From: Muraenolepis orangiensis
Taxonomy: Eukaryota; Chordata; Actinopteri; Gadiformes; Muraenolepididae
DNA: 64,000 bases
Direction: 5' to 3'
Assembly (NCBI GenBank): GCA_027704905.1
Contig: CM051007.1
Coordinates: 22,674,312 to 22,738,311, forward strand
Shown: positions 1 through 24,569 of the stretch, one piece after another
How the letters are laid out: each line of letters begins with the position of its first letter
Numbering within the stretch: the first letter of the stretch is position 1
Notes under the pieces: generated by a model
Told to the model about the DNA's origin: nothing
Database searches by the model: none
Seen by the model: only the letters and a program-made list of their open reading frames with translations
Position numbers and translations under genes: made by a program

Positions 1-11463
<11,463 letters not shown>

Positions 11464-12500
11464 ATGGCGGGCGTCGGTGGGGGGGGGGGGGGGGTGTCGG
11501 TGTGAGGTGTGGGTTCGAATTAATCTTTATTTTAGTTCCGATGGAAAAGAAGAAGAAGAAGCAAAAAAAAATAGCTGTTGCTACTGCTCGCGTATCCCGG
11601 CCGCATGACAATAACAATAGGATGTTTCTGTTTTTTGTCAAAATTGTTCAAAAAAGTGCTTTGGGCAATTGGGCTGTGAGTGAGAGAGGGCTGTACACTA
11701 ACTGTCAGACTCTCCGTTACTCTGTTGAGGTCACACAAATTGTGCAATCGTGTTCCGTTCATGCGCTGCTTTCCTAGAGAACGGGCATCCGGGCTCGTCA
11801 TGCCAGCATCTGCGGTCTGTGGTCGTGTTCGTAATACATGGTGTGATAAGAAGAGTCAGGGAGAACGTAGTACGTATTCCTTATTGCGTCAGCCGTTGTG
11901 TGCGTGCGCGCCATTGCCTTTCACGGTTGCGATTGTTCATTCCATATAATGTTAAACCCTAAGGCCGGGCATCTCTGATGTCCTAGGATAGCGCTTTTGA
12001 CGGTGCCAAAGGGGCAAACAAAACAAACCTACCTAGAGCTTCTACGGCTAGGTAATGTCCTCAAAATCAATGGTATGTGTACAGTTGAGCGTCACATGGT
12101 TAAAGATCTGGACTGTGTGCAGTTGCGTCGGTATTTATCTCTGTTCAAAGAGACCGTAGTGGTTCATGCCCCAAAATGGTCTCCTCTATGGAGGTTAAGC
12201 GTGAAGCGGTAAAACACAAAGACTATCCACGCCAACGGTGTAGGAGTAGGGCTAGTGGCTGGAAGTGCCCCCGGAGTCACATGTCACTTGGGCTGGAGCG
12301 TTTACAACAGCATGGCGGGCACTTGGGTGGAAACATCCATTAAAATCCCTTTTGGTTTTGTTTGTGGCGAATGTTATTCCCAGCTGCTGTTTATGCTGTC
12401 TTTTTTCTTATCTCTCTCTCTCTCTCTCTCGCAGTCAATCACTTTGCCAAAACAAAATATGTGCGTGAGTATAGACCAGCATACTGTCCTACCAAAAACA

Positions 12501-12578
12501 GCCAGCGTAGTGGTTTCTAAAAACCAGCCAGCGTAGTGGTTTCTAAAAACCAGCCAGCGTATTGGTTCCTAAACTGAG
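12501..12578 (+). repeat. 26-bp tandem repeat x3 in the gabbr1 3' UTR
   Basis: Units begin at 12501, 12527 and 12553, each starting GCCAGCGTA and containing TTGG or GTGG then TTTCTAAAAACCA (last copy diverged). Confidence 0.85.
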
Positions 12579-12858
12579 CTCTCTGCATGTCGTTGCACAC
12601 CACCCTTATCATTTATTTACGGCCCGTTGTTTGTTTTTTTCCATCCTGAAGTGTAATTCTTCATCCCACCCCTAGAGCCACGCAGGCCCTCTGCAGGCCC
12701 TTTGGTTTGGAAAGATCACGTTGTTTGGTAACAGCGGACATCTCACAGGAATGGATGCTTTTACATGTCAACCAAAATCCCCTTTTCTACAGACCCCAGA
12801 TGGGATTTAGCTCCAGTCGCCTCACAGTTCTGCTTTTTCTTAATTTAGCTTCTTTTAA

Positions 12859-12890
<32 letters not shown>

Positions 12891-13695
12891 GATGAAATGA
12901 GTTTCCTTCTTCCTTTTTCTAATTTCTTTTTTACGAAAAATGGTAAAACTTCCCAGAAACTTTACTGTGCTGTACTGTACAGGTATTGTTTTAAGCTTTC
13001 CAGTTTTCTTCTTTTTTAGTTTTGTTCATTACAGTATAAACTTTAGCGTGGGGGTCCAGCATCTTGTTGTCCACAAGCCGGGACAAACGGTATCGATCAT
13101 ACATACAGTACATACATACATGACCATTCCATGTGAACAGTGCCAATGCCGGATCACGAGCACCTCTCTGAAGACCTCCTGCGGCGCTGTACATACATCG
13201 GCGTATCGGACGGAGGCCTAGAATCTCCTCTAGCTTGACTCTCTAGTGTAGCAGCCTGGTGTTACATCTGTGTGTGTGGTAGAAACAACGTGTTATATGA
13301 CTGTGAATAAGTTGAGGTTCCTCCTCCGTCCACTTAGGAATGTGGAAGCAGGCCAACATGGAGGCTGCCGTTGTTTCGTGTTGACCATGAGGAGCCGCCG
13401 AACAGATGAATCTCAAATAGTCCCTTTGTAAATACTGTGCATTTGTAAACTGTCTCTACTGTAAGGCATTTCAAAAGTCAACAATGGCAGATATAATAGT
13501 GGCATCCATACTGCTGAGGCGTATGCACAATGTTGGAGGATGATGATGATGATGATGTTAATACTGAAGATTAGGCAGTATTTATATCCTTGAACATGCG
13601 TTTACCAGCTGTATCTTGTGTGGTACCGTATTTGAAATATATTTCTATATGCTAAATTAATAACGTTGAAGATTATTTGAAATGCTATCAAAATG

Positions 13696-13701
13696 AATAA
13701 A
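13696..13701 (+). terminator. gabbr1: poly(A) signal, gabbr1
   Basis: Perfect AATAAA followed within about 10 bases by a T-rich stretch. It is the best candidate for the end of the gabbr1 transcript. Use of this site is inferred. Confidence 0.55.
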
Positions 13702-13720
13702 AGTCTTTTTTTTCAGAATG

Positions 13721-15360
13721 TTGTCAACAAATATTTACAGTTGATAATGCTGATAATGCACGCTGATTAAAGCTTTGAGTTTTAAGGACAGGGAGTTTTG
13801 ACTCTGGGCTGCACTGTCAAAAGTGTCCACTAGACGGCGAGTGAGCTACCTCGTGACTAGGGACTACACGTTGGGGGCTTTCGCAATATAGACGCATCTT
13901 TTCCATCCAGTCAGTATTTCACCTAAGCCCCCAGGATTCAAAGGTGTATTACGTAAGACAAACAACATCCGTAAAAGTACAAACCACCATACCACGATAC
14001 TTGTAGGGGGATTTTCGGAAGAACGAAACTATAAACTTCTCTTTCTTAGACACCTGACTAACCTTCAAGCACAATCTTGAAGTTTACATGCAGGATTTGG
14101 CAAAGCATACAATGTATCCCAATGTGCAGTAGCCTGCATTAAAGCTAAGGGAAATACTCTTTACTCTATTAGCCTCAGATAACCCATTCAATCACCAATG
14201 TGTCAATGTATGCAATGGAATGTTTAGAATGGGATTTTGAATGTAATTATAGTAGTATGATAATGAAATCACATTCAATGGTCAATGTGACACACCATGT
14301 GAGCCACAATGTGACACACATTGTGTAAAAGTCCCCTGACTTGCATCTTTGATTCTAAACCCACATTGGATCAGCTGAGGTGTGAAGCCTGACGCAATTA
14401 GTTATCTCAACTTGATGATGGCACCACTTGCTGCAACGTCGACGTTTTCCACCAAAATACGTAAAACGACGTTAAAACAAATCCTCAACATATTTTGTCG
14501 GAAAAAGTCGACGAAGAGGCAAGGGTCTGTATGGTACGCCTGGCTGGGCGTTATACAAGAGTTGAATGTACAATATTGAGATGAATGATACGTTCTCATA
14601 ACGTCCATGTACTGACACTGATATATTGCCTTTTACACACTTACACACACACAAAGACACAAAAAAATATATATATATGTAGGCCTAGTTATTTTGAGAC
14701 ACAACTCTGTCCTGGAAGCAGAGGTTTGTATTGTCAATACCCATTTCTCGATTACTGGACAATGTCATTATGTCCACTACTCACTCATCCATCACATCTG
14801 CCTTAGACTGTGGCAATGTTTGAAGGGTAAGCAAAAAACTAAGCATTTTTTGGTTCTCACAAAGTTTTGGTTAACGTTATTGTTGACTCAAAAGTTGTTA
14901 AACGGGGGAACTTAGTTTGAGAACATCACCAATATGTGTTTACGACCGTCATGACTGCATTTTTTCAAAAACTACGGACGTTCTCCAGCTAGAACGAGGG
15001 TTTAGACCCCTAACCTTTAAAGGCGCTCTATGCTAGTTTTGAGAATTTTCCGTTTTCATAAGTCACGTTCGGAAAGGCTGTTCCTATTGGTTCTCCCATT
15101 ACATCCTTCGACCCCCTCAAAGTCTCTATCATCTTGTTCCACCAACATGCGGTGTGTGCACCAGGAAACGGCAAGAGTTCAAGATGGCTGACTATCGGCT
15201 ACTGCTAAAGATAACCACACATTTGAATCCCAGTTGTAACCTGTGGTTCTGTTTTGCTTATACTGCATGTTTAAACTCTTTAAATAATGGTAGGATAATG
15301 GTGATACTGTATAAATAAAATGAATTGAAAATGTTAAATACCAAATGTATAGCGGCAATT
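13721..15360. other. Intergenic, gabbr1-tnf (tail to tail)
   Basis: No gene recognised. The stretch has only scattered short open frames and interspersed-repeat-like DNA. A segment at about 15000-15200 has the composition of a dispersed element, but I saw no second copy in the window. Confidence 0.5.
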
Positions 15361-15694
15361 TTAGCTGGGTGATTTGGAGGAAAATAAATAGGCGATACAT
15401 ATTTTGACCAAATACCGATATCGATATTGATATTGTAACCAAAATTGTAGGGATGACTACTCATTCTTTCACTAAATATTTACCCAATGAGATTTTTGAT
15501 AAAAACAATTATCAGTAATAAGGTCTGAGTGACTAGTGGGTAAAGGCAACAGCTCATAAGCTGGTCAATTAAGAAAATGACATCCCTTTATTGTAATGCA
15601 GCCTTTTAAACCAGAAAAGAAAACACTCATGCCATATCCCGATAATACGATATCCAACATCTAAGACGATATTTCGTCTCATATCTCAATATTG

Positions 15695-15781
<87 letters not shown>

Positions 15782-15798
15782 ATTGCCCAGCCCTAAAA
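15359..15798. mobile_element. hAT-like MITE with internal AT microsatellite
   Basis: The right end reads, on the minus strand, TTTTAGGGCTGGGCAATTG, and the left end has TTTTAGCTGGGTGATTTGG, so the ends are imperfect inverted repeats. The inside carries ATATCGATATTGATA-type sequence typical of short hAT-derived elements in fish. A long TA run lies at about 15700-15778. No protein is encoded. Superfamily assignment is inference. Confidence 0.4.
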
Positions 15799-15834
15799 CA
15801 TACCATAACTATAATATATGTTTTTTTCATTTTC

Positions 15835-15840
15835 TTTATT
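15835..15840 (-). terminator. tnf: poly(A) signal, tnf
   Basis: TTTATT on the + strand is AATAAA on the tnf strand, about 425 bases after the stop codon and just beyond the AU-rich cluster. Use is inferred. Confidence 0.5.
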
Positions 15841-15889
15841 CTTTTACAAAAAACAGCAGCATAAAATATATTACACAACCAGATAGAAG

Positions 15890-16016
15890 GAATAAATAAA
15901 TAGGTAATAAATAGGCATTCATAAATAATAAATATTATATAATAAATAAAAACACATTAAATAAATTAAACCAATCTGTATATTGGATACAGGTTAAATA
16001 AATACATTTAAATTTA
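15890..16016 (-). promoter_or_regulatory. tnf: AU-rich element cluster in the tnf 3' UTR
   Basis: On the tnf strand this stretch carries about eleven ATTTA pentamers, several overlapping as TTATTTATT. That is the classic class II AU-rich element that gives TNF mRNA its short half-life and translational control through TTP/HuR-type proteins in mammals. The position in the 3' UTR is what the family predicts. Confidence 0.75.
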
Positions 16017-16263
16017 GACTCTCAGTGAGATAGTACCTATCGGGATAGTACCCGATAGTACATTCATTATCATACAATCATGTGAACATATGCCATCTTA
16101 GTTGGCAATACAAATAGATCTGTAAACATTTTACAGAGAGTTTAAACGGTCGTACATAGTACATTTTTTGTTATTCCCATAGAAGTCTGTGGCAGTGCTG
16201 TAACGCTTCACACTGTAAAAAGTGTTTAGTCAGCACTCCCTGAGGCTCCCTTCGGGTGTTCAC

Positions 16264-17636
16264 TCACAGGGCGAACACCCCAAAGAACGTGTTCCCGGGC
16301 CCGTCGTCTACGTCGCGCAGCAGCGACTCCTTCATCACCGTCTTGAGACGGTCGCCCGCGTTCAGGCGGAACACGGCTCCCATGTACACGGCGTTGAACC
16401 ACTTGCCGTGCGCCCTCGCGTCTCCCCCGCCGCTAGAGGGCGTCTTCTCGCAGGCCGTGCGCACCGACTGCAGGATGGTCTCGTAGTACGACTTATCCTC
16501 CGATTTGGAGTCCGACCACCGCTTGACGCTGTGGCTCAGATGGACCATCTGCCTTCTCTGGTCGTCGGCGTCGTCGTCCTCGTCCGCCTGGCAACTCACG
16601 CGGAACGAGGCCTGGCTGTAAACGAAGTAAAGGCCATTGTGCGGGATGACAATCTCGTTTTCCTCCAGCTTCAGCCCCCCTTCTGAATGGTACTGGTCCA
16701 CGTCTTTCTTCCACTCCACGGAGGTATTCAACTTTGAGTTGTATTCGCCTGTGACAAAAAAAAAGGCCACACAATGATACAGCGGAACATATGCTATTGT
16801 TGTAGTTATGATGGACTAAAGGACCATATATTTAGTAGGCCGGTGTTTCGTTTAACATCGTTATTTATATTGTAGGTAATATACATGGAACCAACAGTTA
16901 TTATATTTAAGAAATTCAACAAATGTTAATATTTTCATCATCATTTCACAAAGCAAGTCTTAATCAAGGCTTAATGGAATCTGCTCACAGACCCTCCTAT
17001 AGGGCAAGTGTAGGCCTGCACCTGGTTAGGAACCGCTGGGTTAAACTATTGATAGTGGGACATGGTATAAGTTCATATTTGAATGGTGTGAATGTGTTTA
17101 CCTTCCAAATGAATGGCGGCCCTCACGGTCCTTGATATCTCCCTCAACACCACGTGTTGGAGATCTGAAAAAGAGACAAGGGATCCTTTAGACATTCAAC
17201 TCAACATAAAGACTTCTCAACATCCTTTTCCACTGTAGGCTACACAAAACCACACAATTAAGGAACTATTCTTACCATCGTTTTTCTCTGTTTGGCCTTG
17301 CTCCTGTGACTAAAAAAATAAATAAAAAATGAGAGAGAGAGAGAGAGAGAGAAAAAAACGGTTAAGATATACATTTGATTTGGCTGCCTCGTCGGGCGGG
17401 ACACTCACACACACACACACGCACGCATCGCACCGACGCACACCATGGTGTGTTCTTGGGCTCACCTTGAAGAGCAGGGTGACGCAGAGGAATCCGGCGG
17501 CGCACAGCACGACTGCCAAAAGCGCGTCTCCAGCAGCACACCTCCGGTATGGAACCGACGTCCTCGACGCTGACTTGGGTCTCTCCTCCGGCTCTTTGGG
17601 GCCCGCTACGTCCATGTTTACTCTGCAGTCTCCGTC

Positions 17637-17639
<3 letters not shown>
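16264..17639 (-). CDS. tnf: Tumor necrosis factor (TNF-alpha)
   Basis: Type II membrane cytokine that trimerises, is shed from the cell surface and signals through TNF receptors. Four coding exons on the minus strand: 17639-17466, 17303-17276, 17164-17102 and 16748-16264 (stop 16266-16264). They join in frame to give 249 residues, normal for fish TNF. The four-exon plan with two tiny middle exons is typical. Residues 1-34 are cytoplasmic, a hydrophobic helix lies at about 35-57 (LLAVVLCAAGFLCVTLLF), and exon 3 ends with AAIHLEG as in other TNFs. The TNF homology domain has VEWKKDVDQ, a GLYFVYSQ strand at about 127-134, and the disulfide cysteines Cys141 (FRVSC) and Cys188 (VRTAC). It ends FFGVFAL. 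I saw no tandem TNF-N/lymphotoxin-like copy, which many teleosts have beside tnf. Confidence 0.95.
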
Positions 17640-17679
<40 letters not shown>

Positions 17680-17680
17680 C
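17640..17680. repeat. (ATT)n trinucleotide repeat flush with the tnf start codon
   Basis: About 13 ATT units sit immediately upstream of the tnf ATG (17639-17637), so the 5' UTR of the mRNA would carry an AAT repeat directly before the start codon. Confidence 0.9.
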
Positions 17681-17779
17681 GAATCGAAATCGAACGTGTT
17701 CCCTGGCTGGTTTGAGAAAGAGGGTTTTTGACTTGTGTCTTGACTCGCTGCTTAGCTGTTGTGTGTTGACTGTGCTTCT

Positions 17780-17813
17780 CTTTTAACCAACCTTGTCCAA
17801 AAGGGGAAACTCC
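17780..17813 (-). promoter_or_regulatory. tnf: Probable tnf core promoter: TATA-like box and NF-kB site
   Basis: The sequence GGGGAAACTCC at 17803-17813 contains a perfect match to the NF-kB consensus GGGRNNYYCC (17804-17813). About 20 bases nearer the gene is a TATA-like TTAAAAG (17786-17780 on the tnf strand). This would place the start of transcription near 17750 and give a 5' UTR of roughly 110 bases. NF-kB control is established for TNF. The TATA call is inferred. Confidence 0.55.
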
Positions 17814-17875
17814 GCTGATGTCACTTGACAAGTGAGAGGAGTCGACGAGGAAGGAGAAACCAAGAGTTGTTCTCA

Positions 17876-18005
<130 letters not shown>

Positions 18006-18542
18006 CATCCACACACACTATTCGGTTTGTTGCCTAATACATTTGTTGTTGTTTTAGATTCTGTTCTATTGTTATCGTTTCAAGCGAAAAACTAATATAT
18101 TTAAATTGTACTTAATATACTAATTGTACTTAAAAGTACTTAATATAATGTATTAGTTATCGTTAAAGATTATGTTGAATGTCGATATAGAACTTAAAGG
18201 TGCAGTCTGTATAATTGAGTGGCATCCAGCGGAATGGGCTTGGCAGCCAATGGAATATAATATTCATAGGTTTGTTTTAATTAGTGTTTAATCCCATGAA
18301 CTTCCATGCCGGGAGGAACTGAAACCATCAGCTTGAAAAACCTGCCACACAGTTTCTGCTGCAACCTTGCTTTCCGTAGTGTCTATTTCTTGTGGGTTTT
18401 AGTGTTCTTTTGTATTTATGTTGTAGTGAAACCTCTTCTGATGCTAAGCTAGGGCACAGCACCCAGTTACACCACACAGAACCGGCAGTCAGGTTCTGTG
18501 TGGTGCATGTGTTGTGCCTTAGCGTTGAGAAGCACTGGTCTT

Positions 18543-18800
18543 CAAGATTCAAGATTCAAGATGTTTTGATTTGCCATGTGTAACAAGTACAATGGATTGC
18601 ATATTCGCCATTCACTGCTGCATTCTGGATTTCAACAACAATACTATACTATCCTATACCTAGCTATACTATACTATACTATAAACAACACTATATACTA
18701 CCTACTAAATACTATACTATATACTATAAACATCACTATACTATACACAATATTATACTATACTTTACACAATAAAAATAACAATAAAGTGTCTGATGGA
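18543..18800. repeat. Dispersed repeat, TTCAAGATTCAAG family
   Basis: Starts with three TCAAGAT repeats, has a GTACAATGGAT motif and a long CTATACTATA-type tail ending in AATAAAAATAA. The same layout is seen at 8700-8940. Confidence 0.55.
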
Positions 18801-19585
18801 TGATATGGCAGATGGTGCAAAAAGCATTTTAAAGTGCCAGTGGCGCAGCAGCATCATGAATACAATTCAGTACAGTGCAGTACAGTGCAGTAACTGCAGT
18901 ACAGTGCAGTAACTGAAATTGGCCCAAATGAGTTTATTTAGGTGTTGCTCTGGGCTCCTCACAGCTCTGGTGTGACTCATGGTTTGCTTCACGGGTTTTG
19001 ACCTCCGGCAGCTGGCGATGGCCCTGCAGATGCAGTCTCTGCGATGGTCTTGAGCACCTGGTGAGTGCCTGCACTGGGAGGGTGCAGCCTGTGATGATTC
19101 CAGCCTCCAGTGTCTACAGCACCATCGAGCCATAAAGGTATTCAGATCAGGCCAGATCTCACCACATCACCTCTCTGACCCCTTATAGCTTCACTGAAGA
19201 GGCTCTGAGGAACCTGTGTGCTCTAACCAGCCCCCTCAGGTATGGTGTCACCTTTCTGCATTGAACTGTCTATGTAGCCAGAAATCAGCCAGTCGCTCTC
19301 ATATCTACCACGTTGCAGAAAATGTAACCCTCATCAACGAGCAATACTAAAACTGGCTGATGTTTCTGGAGTCCTCCTCCTCGTTCTTCTAAAGAGATGA
19401 TGTTTGATGAGGCCGAGTAAGACCCGGGTGTCCCAGGTCTTGCTCGTGTGTTGTGGTGGATGACCACTTGAATGTGACGGTCCAACATATTGTCTGTAGT
19501 GGACACATTCAGTTTTGTGTTTCTGCATTATTGGTAATGCAATCCCAATAAAAAAGAGTTTTATTGGGATTAACATTACTTCACG

Positions 19586-19851
19586 CGGCAGTATAGCTCA
19601 GGAGGTAGAGCGGTCGCCTCACAACTGGAAGGTTGCTGGTTCTATCCCTGCCGCCTCCTCCTATCAAAAGCTGTCGAGGTGTCCTTGAGCAAGACACCCT
19701 AACTGCTCCTGACCTGCTGGCTGTCTCCTTGATGGCTGACTCCGCCGTAGGTGGTTGAATGTGTGTATGAATGGGTGAATGTGAGGCATGACTTGTAAAG
19801 CACTTTGAGTAACCACTGGTTAGAAAAGCGCTATATAAATGTCCATTTACC
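19586..19851 (+). mobile_element. tRNA-derived SINE, family 1
   Basis: The 5' part is tRNA-like with an A box (TAGCTCAGGAGG, 19594-19605) and a B box (GGTTCTATCCC, 19638-19648). The body has AGCAAGACACCCTAA. The tail reads AAGCACTTTGAGTAACCAC and AGCGCTATATAAATG, the common teleost SINE/LINE 3' end. It is not a working tRNA gene: the acceptor and anticodon arms do not fold as a tRNA. Confidence 0.8.
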
Positions 19852-20703
19852 ACACCTTTATCCGTTTTTATAACATCCATTAATATTGACATTATTAACA
19901 TTCATTTATATTGGTGATATTGCAAGTACAGCGTTATTGCTACAGCAATTTCACTTCAAATATTATTTTGAGTATATCATGTATAGCACATAGTACATAT
20001 ATTTACATTCTGATTTAAATAAATGTTAACTCTTAACTCTATTTAATGTGCTTAACATTATGCTCTTTAAATACTGTTGATACACACATACAATGTCAAG
20101 CCAATATTTCTTATATTAGGAAAATATTTATAGAATGCTATATAGCACATGTATATGTGTACACCGATTCAAATAAACATGTAATGTACTTTTAGTGTGC
20201 CAAATATATTATGTATTATTAAATACAATTTTTACATCATTATAAGTAGATTTCATGTATTGCAATACACATTCACGAATATTTCCGAATTAGCATAAAA
20301 TGACCATTCAATCGATTAAATTGTTCCAATTTAGGTCAATATAAATACATTCAAAATACACTTATTACTGCCATGCATGAAATATATTTGAATGATATTT
20401 ATTCTTTCACCTATTTACAACGTAATTTCGTAGAAGATTGTATTTTTTGTTATAATGATCTATAATCATCTCTATAATGATGTTTTATTAAGTTATACGA
20501 ACACCACCCACACAACTATTACTACTAAGGCAGTGTCGCACGTATCTGTGCTGTTCAAACCAACCGACATTATAACGACGACTTTACGTGATGTATATAT
20601 GTGAGTGGAAAGAGGTTTGTTGTCGTGCGGATGGATGATGTACTTGTCTCGTGGTGTCATTTTTGGGTTCAAACCCCAAAGCGTTTTAATGCGTGTTTAG
20701 AAA

Positions 20704-20915
20704 ATATCCGATACTTTCTTTAATATTGAAATCGAGCGAAATGCTATGATTTTTGACCGGCGTCATCGTAGGACAAACACACGTGTCACTCATAACACTC
20801 GCTCCTTGTATGTACCTGCCGGTGCATTTACAAGTAGCAAACCCATATGATACTATGAAAAATGTATATTGCGTAATCATTCACTCATAAATAACTAATA
20901 ATACAGCTGTGGGCG
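20704..20915. repeat. Segmental duplication, unit A copy 1
   Basis: Starts ATATCCGATACTTTCTTTAA and ends CAGCTGTGGGCGATG. It is about 90% like 22581-22806. It contains the short dispersed motif GTCATCGTAGGACAAACACA, also found in altered form at 33985, 59830 and 60440. Confidence 0.85.
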
Positions 20916-21686
20916 ATGTGTAGTATGAAAGGGAGACCAGGCAAATGGAAAGAGGAACCATTTCGTCAGCGTTTTGCCTCGTGGGTGTAAAGTCCTCCCT
21001 CTCTTTCCTTAAGCGGAGAGCTGCCTTTACACGTTTCGCTTGTTGCCGTGGAAGTTTCTCACTTCCCCAAATGAATATAAGGTTTCATACACTGAACGTA
21101 AACGTTGGATGACACTTTGTCATGTCACACCTCCTCCTCCTCAGAATACCCTAAGTAGTTCATAGAAGGAGATGGCACTTTCTTTAAAGAAACTGAAATA
21201 ACAAGGGAAAATCCCCTTGTGTATTCTAATGTTTATGTGTGTAAAGGCAGGCAGAGCAGATAGACACATATAATGCATGCATGAGTATTTGCTGTGCAAA
21301 TGCAAGGTGAAGCAAGCCACACGCCAAATGTTCAGGAAAAGTACACAATGTATGTATGTATTGTACACAACATACATGATTGAATTGGCATAGTAGGCCC
21401 TAATACACATTTTTTACATTCAAGTACATTCAAATGATACAGGTCTATATAAAAAAAACAGAATACGGTTCTTTATATAATCTGTCATTATATAGACTAA
21501 AGGCTCATTTCTTTGAACAGAAAGTCCCAAAATTACATTTGAAATCGAAGTAGGAAGTAAGATCAAGATCAAGCTTTCGGTCACAAGTGCAAGTCTGTGA
21601 CAAAAAGTTATAGATTTGTTAAGCAACATTGAAATGAAAACAAAAAACTAGTGTGGAACATCAGAACATATTATTAATACTCATAA

Positions 21687-22095
21687 TACAAATAGGAATA
21701 CTACTATTACTACTATGCAGCAGACCTGGCTGCAACCAGCCATTAAAATGGATACTTGAGGGCTCCTCCCGAAGACAAGGACACAGGGTGATGAGGAATC
21801 TGGTTTATTGCAGGGTTTTGACTAATAGTGAACAAAGCAGATGGTACATGCTAGAGCTCTCCCTCGAGTGCTTGTGCTGGTGGCTGTTTTTTTAACCTGT
21901 GGGGCTTGATTAACATTGACCCACAGGTGTGCAGCCTCACCAGCCAATCAGTCTAACTCCGGCCAGGTGAGGCTGCTTAAACCAGCCACCAACCACACTC
22001 ACTCCACATATACTAGGCTATTAGTACTTCTACGACCACTACTACTTCTACTACTGCAAATACTATACTAATAATAATTATAATACTATTACTAC
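21687..22095. repeat. Segmental duplication, unit B copy 1
   Basis: Nearly identical to 22807-23225, from AATACAAATAGGAATACTAC through CTCCCGAAGACAAGGAC to a TACTAC-rich end. The open frame of about 68 residues in it is conserved only because the DNA is. Confidence 0.9.
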
Positions 22096-22115
22096 TACTA
22101 CTATACTAATAATAT

Positions 22116-22147
<32 letters not shown>

Positions 22148-22197
22148 TACTAATAATAATTATAATACTATTACTACTACTACTATACTAATAATAT

Positions 22198-22233
<36 letters not shown>

Positions 22234-22237
22234 GACC

Positions 22238-22274
<37 letters not shown>

Positions 22275-22399
22275 TACTAATGATAATTATAATACTATTA
22301 CCACTACTACTACTACTACTACCACTACTATACTAATAATAATTATAATACTATTACTACTACTACTATACTAATAATATTACTACTACTTCTACGACC

Positions 22400-22436
<37 letters not shown>

Positions 22437-22494
22437 TACTAATGATAATTATAATACTATTACTACTACTATACTAATACTACTACTACTACAA

Positions 22495-22539
<45 letters not shown>

Positions 22540-22580
22540 TAATAAAAATAATAATAATAATAATAATAATAACAATAATA
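22020..22580. repeat. (TAC/ACT)n and (TAA)n compound microsatellite
   Basis: About 560 bases of TAC repeats interrupted by TAATAATAATTATAATAC blocks. It has a higher-order period of roughly 120-180 bases and ends in TAATAA. Confidence 0.9.
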
Positions 22581-23225
22581 ATATCCGATACTTTCTTTAA
22601 TATAGAAATCGAGTGATATGCTTTGACTTTTGACCGGCGTCATCGTAGGACAAACACACGTGTCACTCATAACACTTGTTATGGCTCGCTCCTTTTATGT
22701 ACCTGCCGGTCCATATACTTACTCACAAGTAGCAAACCCATATGATACTGTGAAAAATGTATATTGCGTCATCATTCATCCACTAATAACACAGCTGTGG
22801 GCGATGTAATACAAATAGGAATACTACTATTACTACTATGCAGCAGACCTTGCTGCAACCAGCCATTAAAATGGATACTTGAGGGCTCCTCCCGAAGACA
22901 AGGACACAGGGTGATGAGGAATCTGGTTTATTGCAGGGTTTTGACTAATAGTGAACAAAGCAGATGGTACATGCTAGAGCTCTCCCTCGAGTGCTTGTGC
23001 TGGTGGCTGTTTTTTTAACCTGTGGGGCTTGATTAACATTGACCCACAGGTGTGCAGCCTCACCAACCAATCAGTCTAACTCCGGCCAGGTGAGGCTGCT
23101 TAAACCAGCCACCAACCACACTCACTCCACATATACTAGGCTATTAGTACTTCTACGACCACTACTACTTCTACTACTGCCACTACTATACTAATAATAA
23201 TTATAATACTATTACTACTACTACT
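22581..23225. repeat. Segmental duplication, units A and B copy 2 (adjacent)
   Basis: Unit A (22581-22806) is here joined directly to unit B (22807-23225). In the first copy the two are separated by about 770 bases (20916-21686). Confidence 0.85.
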
Positions 23226-23649
23226 ATACTAATAATATTACTATTACTGCTACTACTACTATATAATCATAATCATAATCATAATAGGGATGATGGACCA
23301 GTTCATTAGAAAGGTGAAATTGTTTCCGTGAGGACATCATTTGAAAAAGACGACGAAAAGGCTTGGTTATAATAAACGTAAACGTAATATGTGTTAGAAT
23401 CATAAATAATATATAATATATATGTATAATTTTCAAAAGTTAAATTGCAACCTGTTCATATGCGTTTAAAGCGATTCACGCATGTTAAAATCCCACGTAG
23501 TCCCTTTAAAAGACACCTGACCCATCAATACTGCTTATGCAGGTCTACTGCAACTTGGTATTGTATTGCAGCACCATCTAGTGTTCGACTGTCTTTGAAA
23601 GATATTAAGAGATTGTGTTAACATTGTAAGCGTCCGACCTTCTTATCTA

Positions 23650-23702
<53 letters not shown>

Positions 23703-23732
23703 ATTATTGTTATTATCTTTATTATTATGTGT
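23650..23732. repeat. (ATT)n microsatellite
   Basis: About 17 ATT units followed by interrupted ATT/GTT repeats. Confidence 0.9.
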
Positions 23733-24569
23733 TAATATTCGTTGACGTACTATAGACTCGCCTGACTTTATATATATTATATCTATCTATCTATATATAT
23801 ATAATTAATATATCATTATATGTAATACAGCATCAGCTAGGAATTGACTGCCTAGTCCTAACGCTACAGGGCGTTAGCACTAGATAATACAAAAGGACCA
23901 CGATGGGCCATGTCATTACATTCAATACTGTGCTTGTATTGCGTATATATATTGACAAAAAACATATAATATAATTGGTAGGCCTGTCCAAAGAATATAA
24001 ACCAGCAATGCTGTAAAAACAATGGTTATACAAAGTACCCATCGGCCGAACCCTCTTTACCGTAAAACATCGAGTAACTAACACAAAAGATACCGTTACT
24101 TACCAATTAAGATACACCCCGGACTAGTGTTGGGAAGTACTTATGGCGGTCTATACTTTAGTCATTTTATCGACGTTTTAGTTAGGTTTGATGTTTTGGG
24201 ATATTAATCCAAGACTTTTGAAATTTCATTGCCCATTTATTAGAGGTATTTCGGTTAGGTTGCCGGGGAGTGTCTCGCGACCGCATCAACACACACTACT
24301 GCATTGACAATGTAATTAGAAGATGCAGGCGCTTTGCAGCTCAAACTATGGATTCGTTTGATGCCATTTAACTTAATATAACGTATTTGGTAAGATTAAT
24401 CGTGATACCCTTGAATAAAGCTGTTGCCAAATACAGCTTCTTTGTTATAAAGCTAAGGTAGCAAAGTTAGCTAGCCCAGCACCTGCAAGAGCTCTGCTGC
24501 TGTTACTGGGATTGCCTTTATATTTAATAATCGATATCCAGCTGATGTAGATCTATTTGAAACTGAAAA

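Larger units (their letters stand above)
11464..13720 (+). other. gabbr1: gabbr1 3' UTR
   Basis: About 2.2 kb of non-coding sequence follows the gabbr1 stop and runs to a canonical AATAAA at 13696-13701. No coding exon is recognised in it. It contains a poly-G run right after the stop, a 26-bp unit repeated three times at 12501-12578 and a short TA repeat near 12860-12890. The extent is inferred from the first good poly(A) signal. Confidence 0.6.

Noticed and set aside
19586..19660. Possible tRNA genes at 19586, 38926 and 44979
   Set aside because: The A and B boxes are there, but no full cloverleaf can be drawn and each is fused to a SINE body and tail.
22020..22580. CRISPR-like array
   Set aside because: The regular TAC/TAATAAT pattern is a compound microsatellite. 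There are no unique spacers, and the DNA is vertebrate.
21653..23018. Two near-identical 80-84 residue frames ending SLECLCWWLFF
   Set aside because: They sit in a duplicated non-coding segment and have no recognisable domain. Identity is due to duplicated DNA.
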